NCBI GenBank assembly: GCA_002293845.1
Contig: DBEA01000012.1
Location: forward strand, 7,576-18,514
Source: Patescibacteria group bacterium UBA918
GTDB taxonomy: Bacteria; Patescibacteriota; Minisyncoccia; Phycocordibacterales; UBA918
Length of the DNA stretch: 10,939 bases
Direction of reading: 5' to 3'
Shown here: one piece after another, positions 6,345 through 10,939 of the stretch
Position numbering within the stretch: position 1 is the stretch's first letter
Layout of the letters: each line of letters starts with the position of its first letter
Program-made: the position numbers and the translations under genes
Notes under the pieces: model-generated
Told to the model about the DNA's origin: nothing
Databases searched by the model: none
What the model saw: the letters and a program-made list of their open reading frames with translations, nothing else

Positions 6345-6377
6345 GGCGGTCATGGTCCTCCGCCAGCCGGCTGAAAG

Positions 6378-6386
6378 TGATAAACT
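6378..6386 (+). promoter_or_regulatory. Extended -10 promoter of dnaB
   Basis: TGA followed by TAAACT, then 6 bases, then the ATG at 6393, so transcription would begin on the start codon. TAAACT itself matches only four of six bases, and no -35 box is seen. The support comes mainly from the same geometry at other genes in this window. Confidence 0.4.
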
Positions 6387-6392
6387 AGACGC

Positions 6393-7784
6393 ATGGCAGA
6401 TTCCCCGCGCACCAATCGCAGTCTACGCGTCCAGCCGCACAACCTGGACGCCGAGCGCGCTCTCCTCGGCGCCATCATTTTGAAGCCGGAGGCGATGCAC
6501 GACATATCGGCTGTCGTCTATCCCGAAAGTTTCTATGCCGATAAGCATCGCGAGATATATCGCGCCATCTTCGAAACTTTCGCCAAGGGCGACCCGATCG
6601 ATCTTTTGTCGGTGTCGACGAAACTTAAGAGCGCCGGACAACTGGAACGCATCGGCGGTGCTAGTTATCTCGCCGATCTGATCGAGACGGTGCCGGCGGC
6701 CGGCAACGCTATGTACTACGCCACCGAGGTACAGAACAAAGCCACCTTGCGCGGCCTTATTCACGCGGCCGACGATATCGCCGAACTCGGTTACTCCGAC
6801 CCAGAGAATATCGACGCTACTCTCGACCAGGCCGAAAAGAAGGTCTACGAGGTCACCAACCAGACGACTTTACAGAAATTTGTCACCATCGGTTCGGCGC
6901 TTTCCGAGGCCTGGGAGCGCTTCGAACACCTGAGCGAGAACCACGAAGAGATGCGCGGCGTGCCGACCGGCTTCGCCGCCCTCGACAACATACTGGCCGG
7001 ACTCCAAAAGTCGGACCTTATAATTTTGGCGGCCAGACCTTCGATGGGTAAGACCACTTTCGCGCTCGACCTAGCCCGTAATGCCGCGGTGCAATACAAA
7101 AAGTCCGTCGGCATCTTTTCACTTGAAATGAGTTCGCAACAGCTCGTCGACCGCATGCTCGCCTCCGAGGCCGGCGTCGATTCCTGGAAATTGCGCACCG
7201 GCAGACTTCGAAGCGATCAGGAGTTCGAGGCGGTGCAGGCGGCCATGGCCCGTCTTTCGGAAGCTTCGATCCATATCGACGACCAGCCGGGTACTAACAT
7301 CCTCAAGATGCGGTCGTCGGCAAGGCGTTTGCACCACGAACACGGCCTCGACCTCTTGATCGTCGATTATCTCCAGCTCATGTCCCCCACTGCCACCAAA
7401 GCCTCGGATTCCATGGTTCAACAAGTGACCGAGATCTCGCGTTCTTTGAAGATCTTGGCGCGCGAGCTCGATGTGCCGGTTTTGGCTCTCTCGCAGCTCT
7501 CGCGCGCGGTCGAACAGCGCGGCGGCCGACCGCGCCTCTCCGACCTCCGTGACTCAGGTTCTATCGAACAAGATGCCGATGTGGTCATGTTCATTCATCG
7601 CGAGGACAAGATCAATAAGGAGTCCGATCGTCCCAATATCGCCGAGATTTTGGTCGAGAAGCATCGTAACGGTCCGGTCGGCAAAGCCGAATTGTATTTC
7701 GACGGCACGCACGTGCGCTTCCTCAACCTGGATACTCAACACGCCGGTAACGCCGCTATGGCCGCCGCCAACGAAGACTTTTAA
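6393..7784 (+). CDS. dnaB: Replicative DNA helicase DnaB
   Basis: A 463-residue hexameric replicative helicase that unwinds DNA ahead of the fork and interacts with primase. The N-terminal helical domain (about 13-115) opens with PHNLDAERALLGAIIL. A linker helix follows, then the RecA-like domain from about 185 (GVPTGFAALDNILAGLQ). Walker A ARPSMGKTT is at 214-222 (Lys220, Thr221). The catalytic Glu245 is in SLEMSS, Walker B LLIVDYLQLM at 321-330 has Asp325, and the ALSQLSR and DLRDSGSIEQDADVVMFIHR motifs complete the site. There is no intein: the Walker A and following motifs are continuous. The length is normal. The C-terminal tail after VRFLNLD is Ala-rich and unremarkable. No Shine-Dalgarno site is seen. 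An AT-rich cassette begins directly after the stop codon. Confidence 0.97.
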   Translation: MADSPRTNRSLRVQPHNLDAERALLGAIILKPEAMHDISAVVYPESFYADKHREIYRAIFETFAKGDPIDLLSVSTKLKSAGQLERIGGASYLADLIETVPAAGNAMYYATEVQNKATLRGLIHAADDIAELGYSDPENIDATLDQAEKKVYEVTNQTTLQKFVTIGSALSEAWERFEHLSENHEEMRGVPTGFAALDNILAGLQKSDLIILAARPSMGKTTFALDLARNAAVQYKKSVGIFSLEMSSQQLVDRMLASEAGVDSWKLRTGRLRSDQEFEAVQAAMARLSEASIHIDDQPGTNILKMRSSARRLHHEHGLDLLIVDYLQLMSPTATKASDSMVQQVTEISRSLKILARELDVPVLALSQLSRAVEQRGGRPRLSDLRDSGSIEQDADVVMFIHREDKINKESDRPNIAEILVEKHRNGPVGKAELYFDGTHVRFLNLDTQHAGNAAMAAANEDF

Positions 7785-7786
7785 AG

Positions 7787-7798
7787 AAATTTTCAATT
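7787..7798 (+). repeat. Left arm of 12-bp inverted repeat flanking the four-helix-bundle gene
   Basis: AAATTTTCAATT is the exact reverse complement of 8203-8214 and starts 2 bases after the dnaB stop codon. It is part of a longer low-complexity tract of CAATT(T)-like units reaching to 7836. Confidence 0.6.
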
Positions 7799-7836
7799 CC
7801 CAATTTTGCAATTTTCAATAAATTCTTAAATTTCCA

Positions 7837-8208
7837 ATGACGGTAACTGTCAAAAAAAGTAAATATGATCTGGAGGAACGCACCGCTCTATTTGGAGAAG
7901 GTATAATTAAGTTGTGCGGAGTTGTTAAGGTCACCATTATTTCAAAACCGCTCCTTAACCAGCTGATTCGATCAGCTACAAGTATCGGGGCAAATTATAT
8001 GGAAGCCAATGGAGCCAGTTCGAAAAAAGATTTTACTAACAAAATATTTATTTGCAAAAAAGAGACCCAAGAAACTAAACATTGGCTCCGTATGTTGTCC
8101 TCGGCCGTTCCTGAGCAGGCCGAAGAATTTAAGAATTTTTGGAACGAGGCCCACGAGTTAAATTTGATATTTCAAAAGATAGCAGCAACCTCTCGTGGTT
8201 CGAATTGA
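7837..8208 (+). CDS. Four-helix-bundle protein (S23 / 23S rRNA intervening-sequence protein family)
   Basis: A 123-residue protein recognised by the family pattern: YDLEERTALFGEGIIKLC at 10-27, LLNQLIRSATSIGANYMEAN at 39-58, SSKKDFTNKIFICKKETQ at 61-78 and ETKHWLRML at 79-87, all amphipathic helices. The family was first seen encoded within 23S rRNA insertions. Relatives are abundant and patchily distributed in CPR genomes, and the diversity-generating retroelement protein Avd shares the fold. The molecular role is unknown; a nucleic-acid-binding pentamer is known for Avd-like members. No reverse transcriptase or variable repeat is present here. The gene is AT-rich compared with both neighbours, lacks a Shine-Dalgarno site, and lies in its own flanked island, which suggests transfer. 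Confidence 0.9.
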   Translation: MTVTVKKSKYDLEERTALFGEGIIKLCGVVKVTIISKPLLNQLIRSATSIGANYMEANGASSKKDFTNKIFICKKETQETKHWLRMLSSAVPEQAEEFKNFWNEAHELNLIFQKIAATSRGSN

Positions 8209-8214
8209 AAATTT
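8203..8214 (-). repeat. Right arm of 12-bp inverted repeat
   Basis: AATTGAAAATTT is the reverse complement of 7787-7798. It contains the stop codon of the four-helix-bundle gene (8206-8208), so the gene's last codons are part of the repeat. Further AAAATTG and AATTGATAATT units continue to the recR start. Confidence 0.6.
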
Positions 8215-8229
8215 ACTTTTGAAGATTGA

Positions 8230-8258
8230 TTGGAAAATGAAAATTGTAAATTGATAAT
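8230..8258 (+). promoter_or_regulatory. Candidate recR promoter inside the cassette flank
   Basis: TTGGAA at 8230-8235, a 17-base spacer and GATAAT at 8253-8258 (five of six consensus bases) end 5 bases before the recR ATG. Transcription would start on or next to the start codon. Both boxes belong to the AT-rich right flank of the four-helix-bundle cassette. Confidence 0.5.
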
Positions 8259-8263
8259 TTGTT

Positions 8264-8881
8264 ATGAACTCTTTAGATAGGCTCATCTCTTATTTCGAAA
8301 ACTTTCCCGGCATCGGCGCGCGGCAAGCTCGGCGTTTCGCTTTTCATATTCTCACTTTGCCGCCCGAAGAAGCGGCAGAACTCTCGTCTTTGGTGGGTGG
8401 CATACAGTCGAGCGTCACCGAGTGTTCGTCGTGTCGTCGGTTTTTTGCCAAAAACGCCAGTGGTAGCGATACTTGCGAGATCTGCGCCGACTCGTCCCGC
8501 GATCGCTCGAAACTGCTCGTCGTCGAGCGCGATACCGATATTCGTTCCATCGAGCGCTCCGGAGTCTACGATGGCCTCTACTTCGTTCTCGGCGGTACTG
8601 TGCCACTCCTTGAATCCAGAGAAAACAAAAAACTTCGCGGCGGCGGTTTCAAGCGCATCGTCGAGACGCGTCTGTCGGAAGGTCTGCGCGAAGTGATATT
8701 GGGCTTCTCGGTCAATCCCGACGGCGAGAACACCGGCCGTTTCGTCGAATCGATCATCAAAGAGATCCCGAGCGCTGACGGTATCAAGGTCTCTCATCTA
8801 GGCCGCGGCCTCTCCACTGGCAGTGAACTCGAATACGCCGACCCCGAAACTTTGAAAAACGCCTTGCAAAATAGGTACTGA
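8264..8881 (+). CDS. recR: Recombination mediator protein RecR
   Basis: A 205-residue RecR, close to the usual 198-200. It opens with a helix-hairpin-helix, NFPGIGARQARRFAFHIL at 13-30. The four-cysteine zinc site is C54-x2-C57 and C71-x2-C74. A Toprim domain starts LLVVERDTDIRSIERSG at 84-100 and includes YDGLYFVLGG. It closes with HLGRGLSTGSELEYAD at 178-193 and a final ALQNRY. With RecO, RecR forms the clamp-like complex that loads RecA on SSB-coated single strands. All expected residues are present. It probably has its own promoter in the preceding AT-rich flank. Its last codons contain the -35 region of the downstream small gene, and no terminator separates them. Confidence 0.96.
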   Translation: MNSLDRLISYFENFPGIGARQARRFAFHILTLPPEEAAELSSLVGGIQSSVTECSSCRRFFAKNASGSDTCEICADSSRDRSKLLVVERDTDIRSIERSGVYDGLYFVLGGTVPLLESRENKKLRGGGFKRIVETRLSEGLREVILGFSVNPDGENTGRFVESIIKEIPSADGIKVSHLGRGLSTGSELEYADPETLKNALQNRY

Positions 8882-8892
8882 TGTGCTATAAT
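8864..8892 (+). promoter_or_regulatory. Strong promoter for the 8960-9211 gene
   Basis: TTGCAA at 8864-8869, a 17-base spacer and a perfect TATAAT at 8887-8892 preceded by TGC (extended -10). It begins within the recR 3' end; transcription should start near 8899. This is the best match to a sigma-70 promoter in the window. Confidence 0.75.
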
Positions 8893-8930
8893 ATAAATTG
8901 GTAAAAATAAAAAGAGTACAAAAACGGGGT

Positions 8931-8971
8931 GGTGTCGTCATAGACATGGAGATATAAGCGTGACCGACACC
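8931..8971 (+). promoter_or_regulatory. Hairpin presenting the Shine-Dalgarno site and enclosing the GTG start
   Basis: GGTGTCGTCA at 8931-8940 pairs with 8961-8971: ten base pairs with one bulged C at 8964. The loop (8941-8960) contains GGAG at 8948-8951, 8 bases before the GTG start at 8960. The TG of the start codon is in the stem. This could modulate translation of the small gene; it is inferred by hand folding only. Confidence 0.4.
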
Positions 8972-9211
8972 CACTACCTGCCATCAGCCAAGAAAATGAT
9001 CATCATACTCTACCGAGCCGTGCGGTATTACACCCGTAGCTCGGTGCAGAGCACTGTTCGTTTTCTAAAGGACCGGATACCGCTCGACTGCGTCGACACC
9101 AAGATGCGTATCGAGTGGGGAAAGGCCCGCTATTGGTGGGAGAAAGAATTGAAAGTTGCGGATAGGCAGCGCTTGACTATCGAGTACAAGTTCGCTGCCA
9201 ATATCCGCTAG
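8960..9211 (+). CDS. Small basic protein of unknown function
   Basis: An 83-residue protein I do not recognise. It is strongly basic (8 Lys and 10 Arg against 5 Asp and 4 Glu) and aromatic-rich (three Trp, including RYWWEKEL at 58-65, and six Tyr). One weakly hydrophobic stretch, MIIILYRAV at 13-21, is too short for a membrane segment. Evidence that it is real: a strong dedicated promoter, a GGAG Shine-Dalgarno site 8 bases before the GTG, a tight terminator after the stop, and codon third positions rich in C and G like neighbouring genes. The charge suggests nucleic-acid or ribosome binding, but that is a guess. Alternatively the 350-base transcript could be a structured RNA; no RNase P, tmRNA, SRP or 6S signature was seen. 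Confidence 0.65.
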   Translation: MTDTHYLPSAKKMIIILYRAVRYYTRSSVQSTVRFLKDRIPLDCVDTKMRIEWGKARYWWEKELKVADRQRLTIEYKFAANIR

Positions 9212-9215
9212 ACCC

Positions 9216-9255
9216 AGCCCGGCCGCGTACGCGCGTCCGGGCTTTATCTTTTTTT
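9216..9255 (+). terminator. Intrinsic terminator of the small gene
   Basis: AGCCCGG at 9216-9222 pairs with CCGGGCT at 9237-9243; inside, CGCG pairs with CGCG (9224-9227 with 9232-9235) around a 4-base loop. TTTATC and a run of eight T follow. It starts 4 bases after the stop codon. Confidence 0.9.
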
Positions 9256-9285
9256 TAATTTCGTCTAGTTTTCTCCCAATGACTA

Positions 9286-9327
9286 TATATCTTATATGAT
9301 ACACAGGAATGTATCATATAAGATATA
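9286..9327. repeat. 17-bp perfect palindrome of unknown role
   Basis: TATATCTTATATGATAC at 9286-9302 is the exact reverse complement of 9311-9327, with an 8-base centre (ACAGGAAT). It is A/T-rich in a GC-rich genome and lies between two terminators of convergent genes. No T-run follows on either side, so it does not look like a third terminator. It could be a protein-binding or recombination site. It does not match the XerCD dif consensus, whose inner bases are ATAA/TTAT rather than ATAC/GTAT. The remainder of the 196-base gap 9212-9407 holds only the two terminators. Confidence 0.85.
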
Positions 9328-9375
9328 GTGATTTTGATGGGATTCTGTGAAAATAGGGACTAAACAACAAGGTCA

Positions 9376-9406
9376 AACAAAAAACTCCCGGCGGGAGTTT
9401 TTTGTT
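9376..9406. terminator. Intrinsic terminator of rplU
   Basis: A 14-bp perfect stem (9376-9389 with 9393-9406) with a 3-base loop has a CTCCC/GGGAG core and six flanking A-T pairs giving T-runs in both directions. It starts one base after the rplU stop codon and can act for both strands. Confidence 0.92.
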
Positions 9407-9407
9407 G

Positions 9408-9755
9408 TTATTTGATGCCGGTGATCTCGACGCGGGCGTACTTCTGGCGGTGGCCGATCTTGCGGTCGCGGTTCGATTTGGCCTTGTAGCGGACGATGGA
9501 GATCTTCGGTCCCTTCTTGAGACCGAGGTAGGTGGCGGTGACGGAGGCACCGTCGATGTAGGGCATGCCGATCGTGGCCGCCTGGCCGTCGTCGGATAGG
9601 AGGACCTTTTCGAAGGTCACCTTGTCGCCCTCCTTATACTCGCCCAAAAGCTCGACATCGAGGACGTCGCCCACGGAAACCGTGTACTGCTTGCCGCCCG
9701 TCTCGATGACGGCGAAGTCGGATTTCTGCTCTTTGGCGGTCGCTTTCTTAGCCAT
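9408..9755 (-). CDS. rplU: 50S ribosomal protein bL21
   Basis: A 115-residue bL21 starting MAKKATAKEQKSDFAVIETG, followed by GKQYTVSVGDVLDVE, the family opening. It ends with KISIVRYKAKSNRDRKIGHRQ and YARVEITGIK, the basic rRNA-binding part. The open frame extends 13 codons upstream to an ATG at 9794, but that start would lie in the -35 box and Met10 in the -10 box of a good promoter. The ATG at 9755 also gives a normal bL21 start, so I chose it. The family is usually about 100-105 residues; the excess is the Lys-rich N-terminus. It is normally followed by rpmA, which here lies elsewhere. The rmuC stop is 41 bases upstream. Confidence 0.95.
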   Translation of the reverse strand: MAKKATAKEQKSDFAVIETGGKQYTVSVGDVLDVELLGEYKEGDKVTFEKVLLSDDGQAATIGMPYIDGASVTATYLGLKKGPKISIVRYKAKSNRDRKIGHRQKYARVEITGIK

Positions 9756-9765
9756 ATGTCGCGGC

Positions 9766-9794
9766 ATAGTACCAGAATAGGCCGGCTTTTGCAA
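9766..9794 (-). promoter_or_regulatory. rplU promoter
   Basis: On the minus strand: TTGCAA at 9794-9789, a 17-base spacer, and TACTAT at 9771-9766 preceded by TGG (extended -10). Transcription would begin near 9759, about 4 bases before the ATG at 9755. The -35 box is the same TTGCAA with the same spacing as at 8864-8892. It starts just after the rmuC stop codon. Confidence 0.6.
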
Positions 9795-9796
9795 TA

Positions 9797-10852
9797 CTAC
9801 TCCTCCTCCGCCCTGGCCGGTTTGTCGATAGCTAAGATCTCCACGCCGACCGCCTCGCCGGTGATGCGAGTGATGTCTTTGTCCATCTTGGCGAGCTCCT
9901 TGTAACCGGCGTTGTAGTGGTTGACGGTCGTGGCGAGCGTGTTGCCGAGCTTCTGGTAGTAGTCCTCATACTTGGCAATATGAGTGCCGAGTTTCTCCAC
10001 GTTTTTGATGATGTCCTGCGCCTTCTCTTCGATCTCCATGGCTTTGAGGCCCTGAAGCACGGTCTGGAGATAAGCGAGGAAGGAGGTCGGCGAGACGATG
10101 ATGACCTTATATTTACCGGCGGCGCGCTGGATCAGGTTCTCTTCCCCACCCGTGATGCTATTCGCTAGAAGATCGTAGTACACGCCCTCGGACGGAATAA
10201 ACATGAAAGCGAAGTCGGTCGTGCCTTCGGTCGGGCGGATGTATTTCGAGGTCTCTTGGATGCGGAGCTTGAGGTCGTTGATGAACAACTTCTCGAGCTG
10301 GGCGCGCTCGGCCGGCTCGCGAGCTTCTACTAAGCGGTTGTAGTTTTCGAGCGAAAATTTGGAGTCGATCGGCACGATCTTGTCTTTGACGAAGACGGCC
10401 GCGTCGACGATCTCGCCGTTCGGGAATCCGTACTGCATCTGAAAACTCCCCGGTGGCAAGACGTTTTGGAGGACCGTCTCGAGGTAGTACTCGCCCAAGA
10501 TGCCGCGTTGTTTCGGGTTTTTAAGGACGTCTTGGAGTTGGCGAAGTTGTTCGGCGAAGCCGATCACTTGCCGATTCGTCTCTCCGAGCTTGGTGAGACC
10601 TTCGGTCACTTCGCGCACGATCTTGGTGGATTCGCCGAGTTGGGTCTTGACCGTCTCGCGGATGTCTCGGTTGGATTCGCCCAGGCGGCGATCCATGGTG
10701 TCGCGAAGTTTCTCCATTTGTTGTTGAAGGAACAACAGGCCGTCACGGTCGTCCTTCTGGTTCTCAGATTTCCCCCGGACAAAAACGTTATATATTTGTA
10801 TTCCGATCAGTACTGTGAGCAGTACTAAAATAGCTACCTGTATCGGTTCCAT
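9797..10852 (-). CDS. rmuC: DNA recombination protein RmuC family
   Basis: A 351-residue RmuC. Residues 6-25 form a membrane anchor and about 38-110 a coiled coil. The RmuC core follows with LKNPKQRGILGEYYLETVLQ at 110-129, the D150 region (NGEIVDAAVFV) and PIDSKFSLENYNRL at 161-174. The arrangement of Glu121, Asp150, Asp163 and Lys165 fits the PD-(D/E)XK nuclease-like site proposed for the family. C-terminal helices include YKVIIVSPTSFLAYLQTVLQ. RmuC limits inversions at short inverted repeats in E. coli and is linked to restriction of foreign DNA; the reaction is not settled. An extended -10 lies exactly 6 bases before the ATG, implying a leaderless message. Read-through into rplU is possible since no terminator follows. 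Confidence 0.94.
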   Translation of the reverse strand: MEPIQVAILVLLTVLIGIQIYNVFVRGKSENQKDDRDGLLFLQQQMEKLRDTMDRRLGESNRDIRETVKTQLGESTKIVREVTEGLTKLGETNRQVIGFAEQLRQLQDVLKNPKQRGILGEYYLETVLQNVLPPGSFQMQYGFPNGEIVDAAVFVKDKIVPIDSKFSLENYNRLVEAREPAERAQLEKLFINDLKLRIQETSKYIRPTEGTTDFAFMFIPSEGVYYDLLANSITGGEENLIQRAAGKYKVIIVSPTSFLAYLQTVLQGLKAMEIEEKAQDIIKNVEKLGTHIAKYEDYYQKLGNTLATTVNHYNAGYKELAKMDKDITRITGEAVGVEILAIDKPARAEEE

Positions 10853-10858
10853 TTGGGT

Positions 10859-10867
10859 ATTTTAGCA
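10859..10867 (-). promoter_or_regulatory. Extended -10 promoter of rmuC
   Basis: On the minus strand this reads TGC then TAAAAT (five of six bases), 6 bases before the rmuC ATG, so transcription would start at the A of ATG. No -35 box is evident, as is usual for extended -10 promoters. Confidence 0.6.
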
Positions 10868-10899
10868 CAGGGAGTCGACAGCTTGGTCGGTGGGTCGTA

Positions 10900-10926
10900 G
10901 CGGGCGGCGGCGCTGCCGCCGCCCGC
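10900..10926. repeat. 12-bp GC-only hairpin upstream of rmuC
   Basis: GCGGGCGGCGGC at 10900-10911 pairs perfectly with 10915-10926 around a GCT loop. An outer 8-bp pair, GGGAGTCG at 10870-10877 with CGACTCCC at 10929-10936, encloses it. No T-run lies on either side within the window. It could be a terminator core for a gene beyond the right edge, or a structure ahead of the rmuC promoter. Confidence 0.7.
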
Positions 10927-10939
10927 CCCGACTCCCCAC

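Larger units (their letters stand above)
7785..8263 (+). mobile_element. AT-rich cassette carrying a four-helix-bundle gene, with mirrored flanks
   Basis: Between the dnaB stop and the recR ATG the composition drops sharply: 93 of 240 bases (39%) are G or C in 7861-8100, against 37 of 60 (62%) at 6961-7020 in dnaB and 36 of 60 at 8641-8700 in recR. The left flank (7786-7836) is built of CAATTTT-like units and the right flank (8203-8263) of AAAATTG-like units, so the flanks are mirror images. They include a perfect 12-bp inverted pair. No transposase, target duplication or att core was found, so mobility is inferred from composition and layout. Confidence 0.4.

Noticed and set aside
8191..8206. 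GTGGTTCGAATTG, resembling a tRNA T-arm
   Set aside because: The bases after TTCGAAT do not pair with those before it and no acceptor or anticodon arm is present; these are the last codons of the four-helix-bundle gene.
7785..8263. A diversity-generating retroelement, since Avd shares the four-helix-bundle fold
   Set aside because: There is no reverse transcriptase, template repeat or variable repeat in the window.
8273..8797. A 174-codon minus-strand frame opposite recR
   Set aside because: It is antisense to RecR, whose helix-hairpin-helix, zinc and Toprim motifs are complete.
8899..9255. RNase P RNA, tmRNA, SRP or 6S RNA, suggested by the strong promoter, terminator and 350-base length
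   Set aside because: None of the conserved motifs (for example GAGGAAAGUCC of RNase P or the CCA-ending acceptor of tmRNA) is seen, while a Shine-Dalgarno site and a coding-like frame are present.
9286..9327. The palindrome as a XerCD dif site
   Set aside because: The spacer is 8 rather than 6 bases and the inner arm bases (ATAC/GTAT) do not match the conserved ATAA/TTAT; kept as an unexplained palindrome.
1..10939. CRISPR array or rRNA/tRNA genes
   Set aside because: No regularly spaced repeats and no rRNA or tRNA signatures were found on either strand.

Overview
The window looks like a gene-dense piece of a Candidate Phyla Radiation (Patescibacteria) genome, most likely of the Parcubacteria/Paceibacteria side. 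The grounds are: short intergenic gaps, a set of single membrane-anchored envelope proteins, a cysteinyl-tRNA synthetase of the TDFGHLT...GEDK type, a RecR ending in LGRGLSTGSELEYAD, and a four-helix-bundle (S23/IVP) gene of the type common in these genomes. bL9 is present, which fits Parcubacteria better than Microgenomates, where it is often missing. The assignment is inference from protein flavour; no rRNA or tRNA gene is present to fix it. Host genes are GC-rich (62% and 60% in two 60-base stretches counted by hand).

Layout. Bases 40-1844 (minus strand) hold three genes: a small membrane-anchored metal-site-like protein, a membrane-anchored protein with an MliC-like domain, and a DEDDh exonuclease-like protein that lacks the last catalytic Asp. 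Only 21 bp away and divergent lies rpmA (bL27, plus strand), closed by a 19-bp bidirectional terminator hairpin shared with a convergent minus-strand pair, rplI (bL9) followed by an anchored cyclophilin. Upstream of these on the same strand is an S41 carboxyl-terminal processing protease with its own terminator. Divergent from it, on the plus strand, run cysS, dnaB, a four-helix-bundle gene in an AT-rich island with mirrored flanks, recR, and an 83-codon gene of unknown function that has the best promoter, Shine-Dalgarno site and terminator in the window. The right end is convergent again: rplU (bL21) and rmuC on the minus strand.

Functional themes are translation (bL27, bL9, bL21, CysRS), replication and recombination (DnaB, RecR, RmuC, exonuclease-like protein), and envelope proteolysis and folding (S41 protease, cyclophilin, MliC-like protein).

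The features most worth a second look are these. Many genes have a -10 box (often an extended TGn type) placed so that transcription should start on or within a few bases of the start codon, with no Shine-Dalgarno site, which suggests mostly leaderless mRNAs. The four-helix-bundle gene looks like an inserted AT-rich cassette that supplies recR with a promoter. The 83-codon gene follows the opposite rule (leader, GGAG, GTG start, start site in a hairpin) and sits beside a 17-bp perfect palindrome of unknown role. An 18-bp hairpin lies inside a coding sequence. Degenerate TTAGGG-like tails follow several stop codons.
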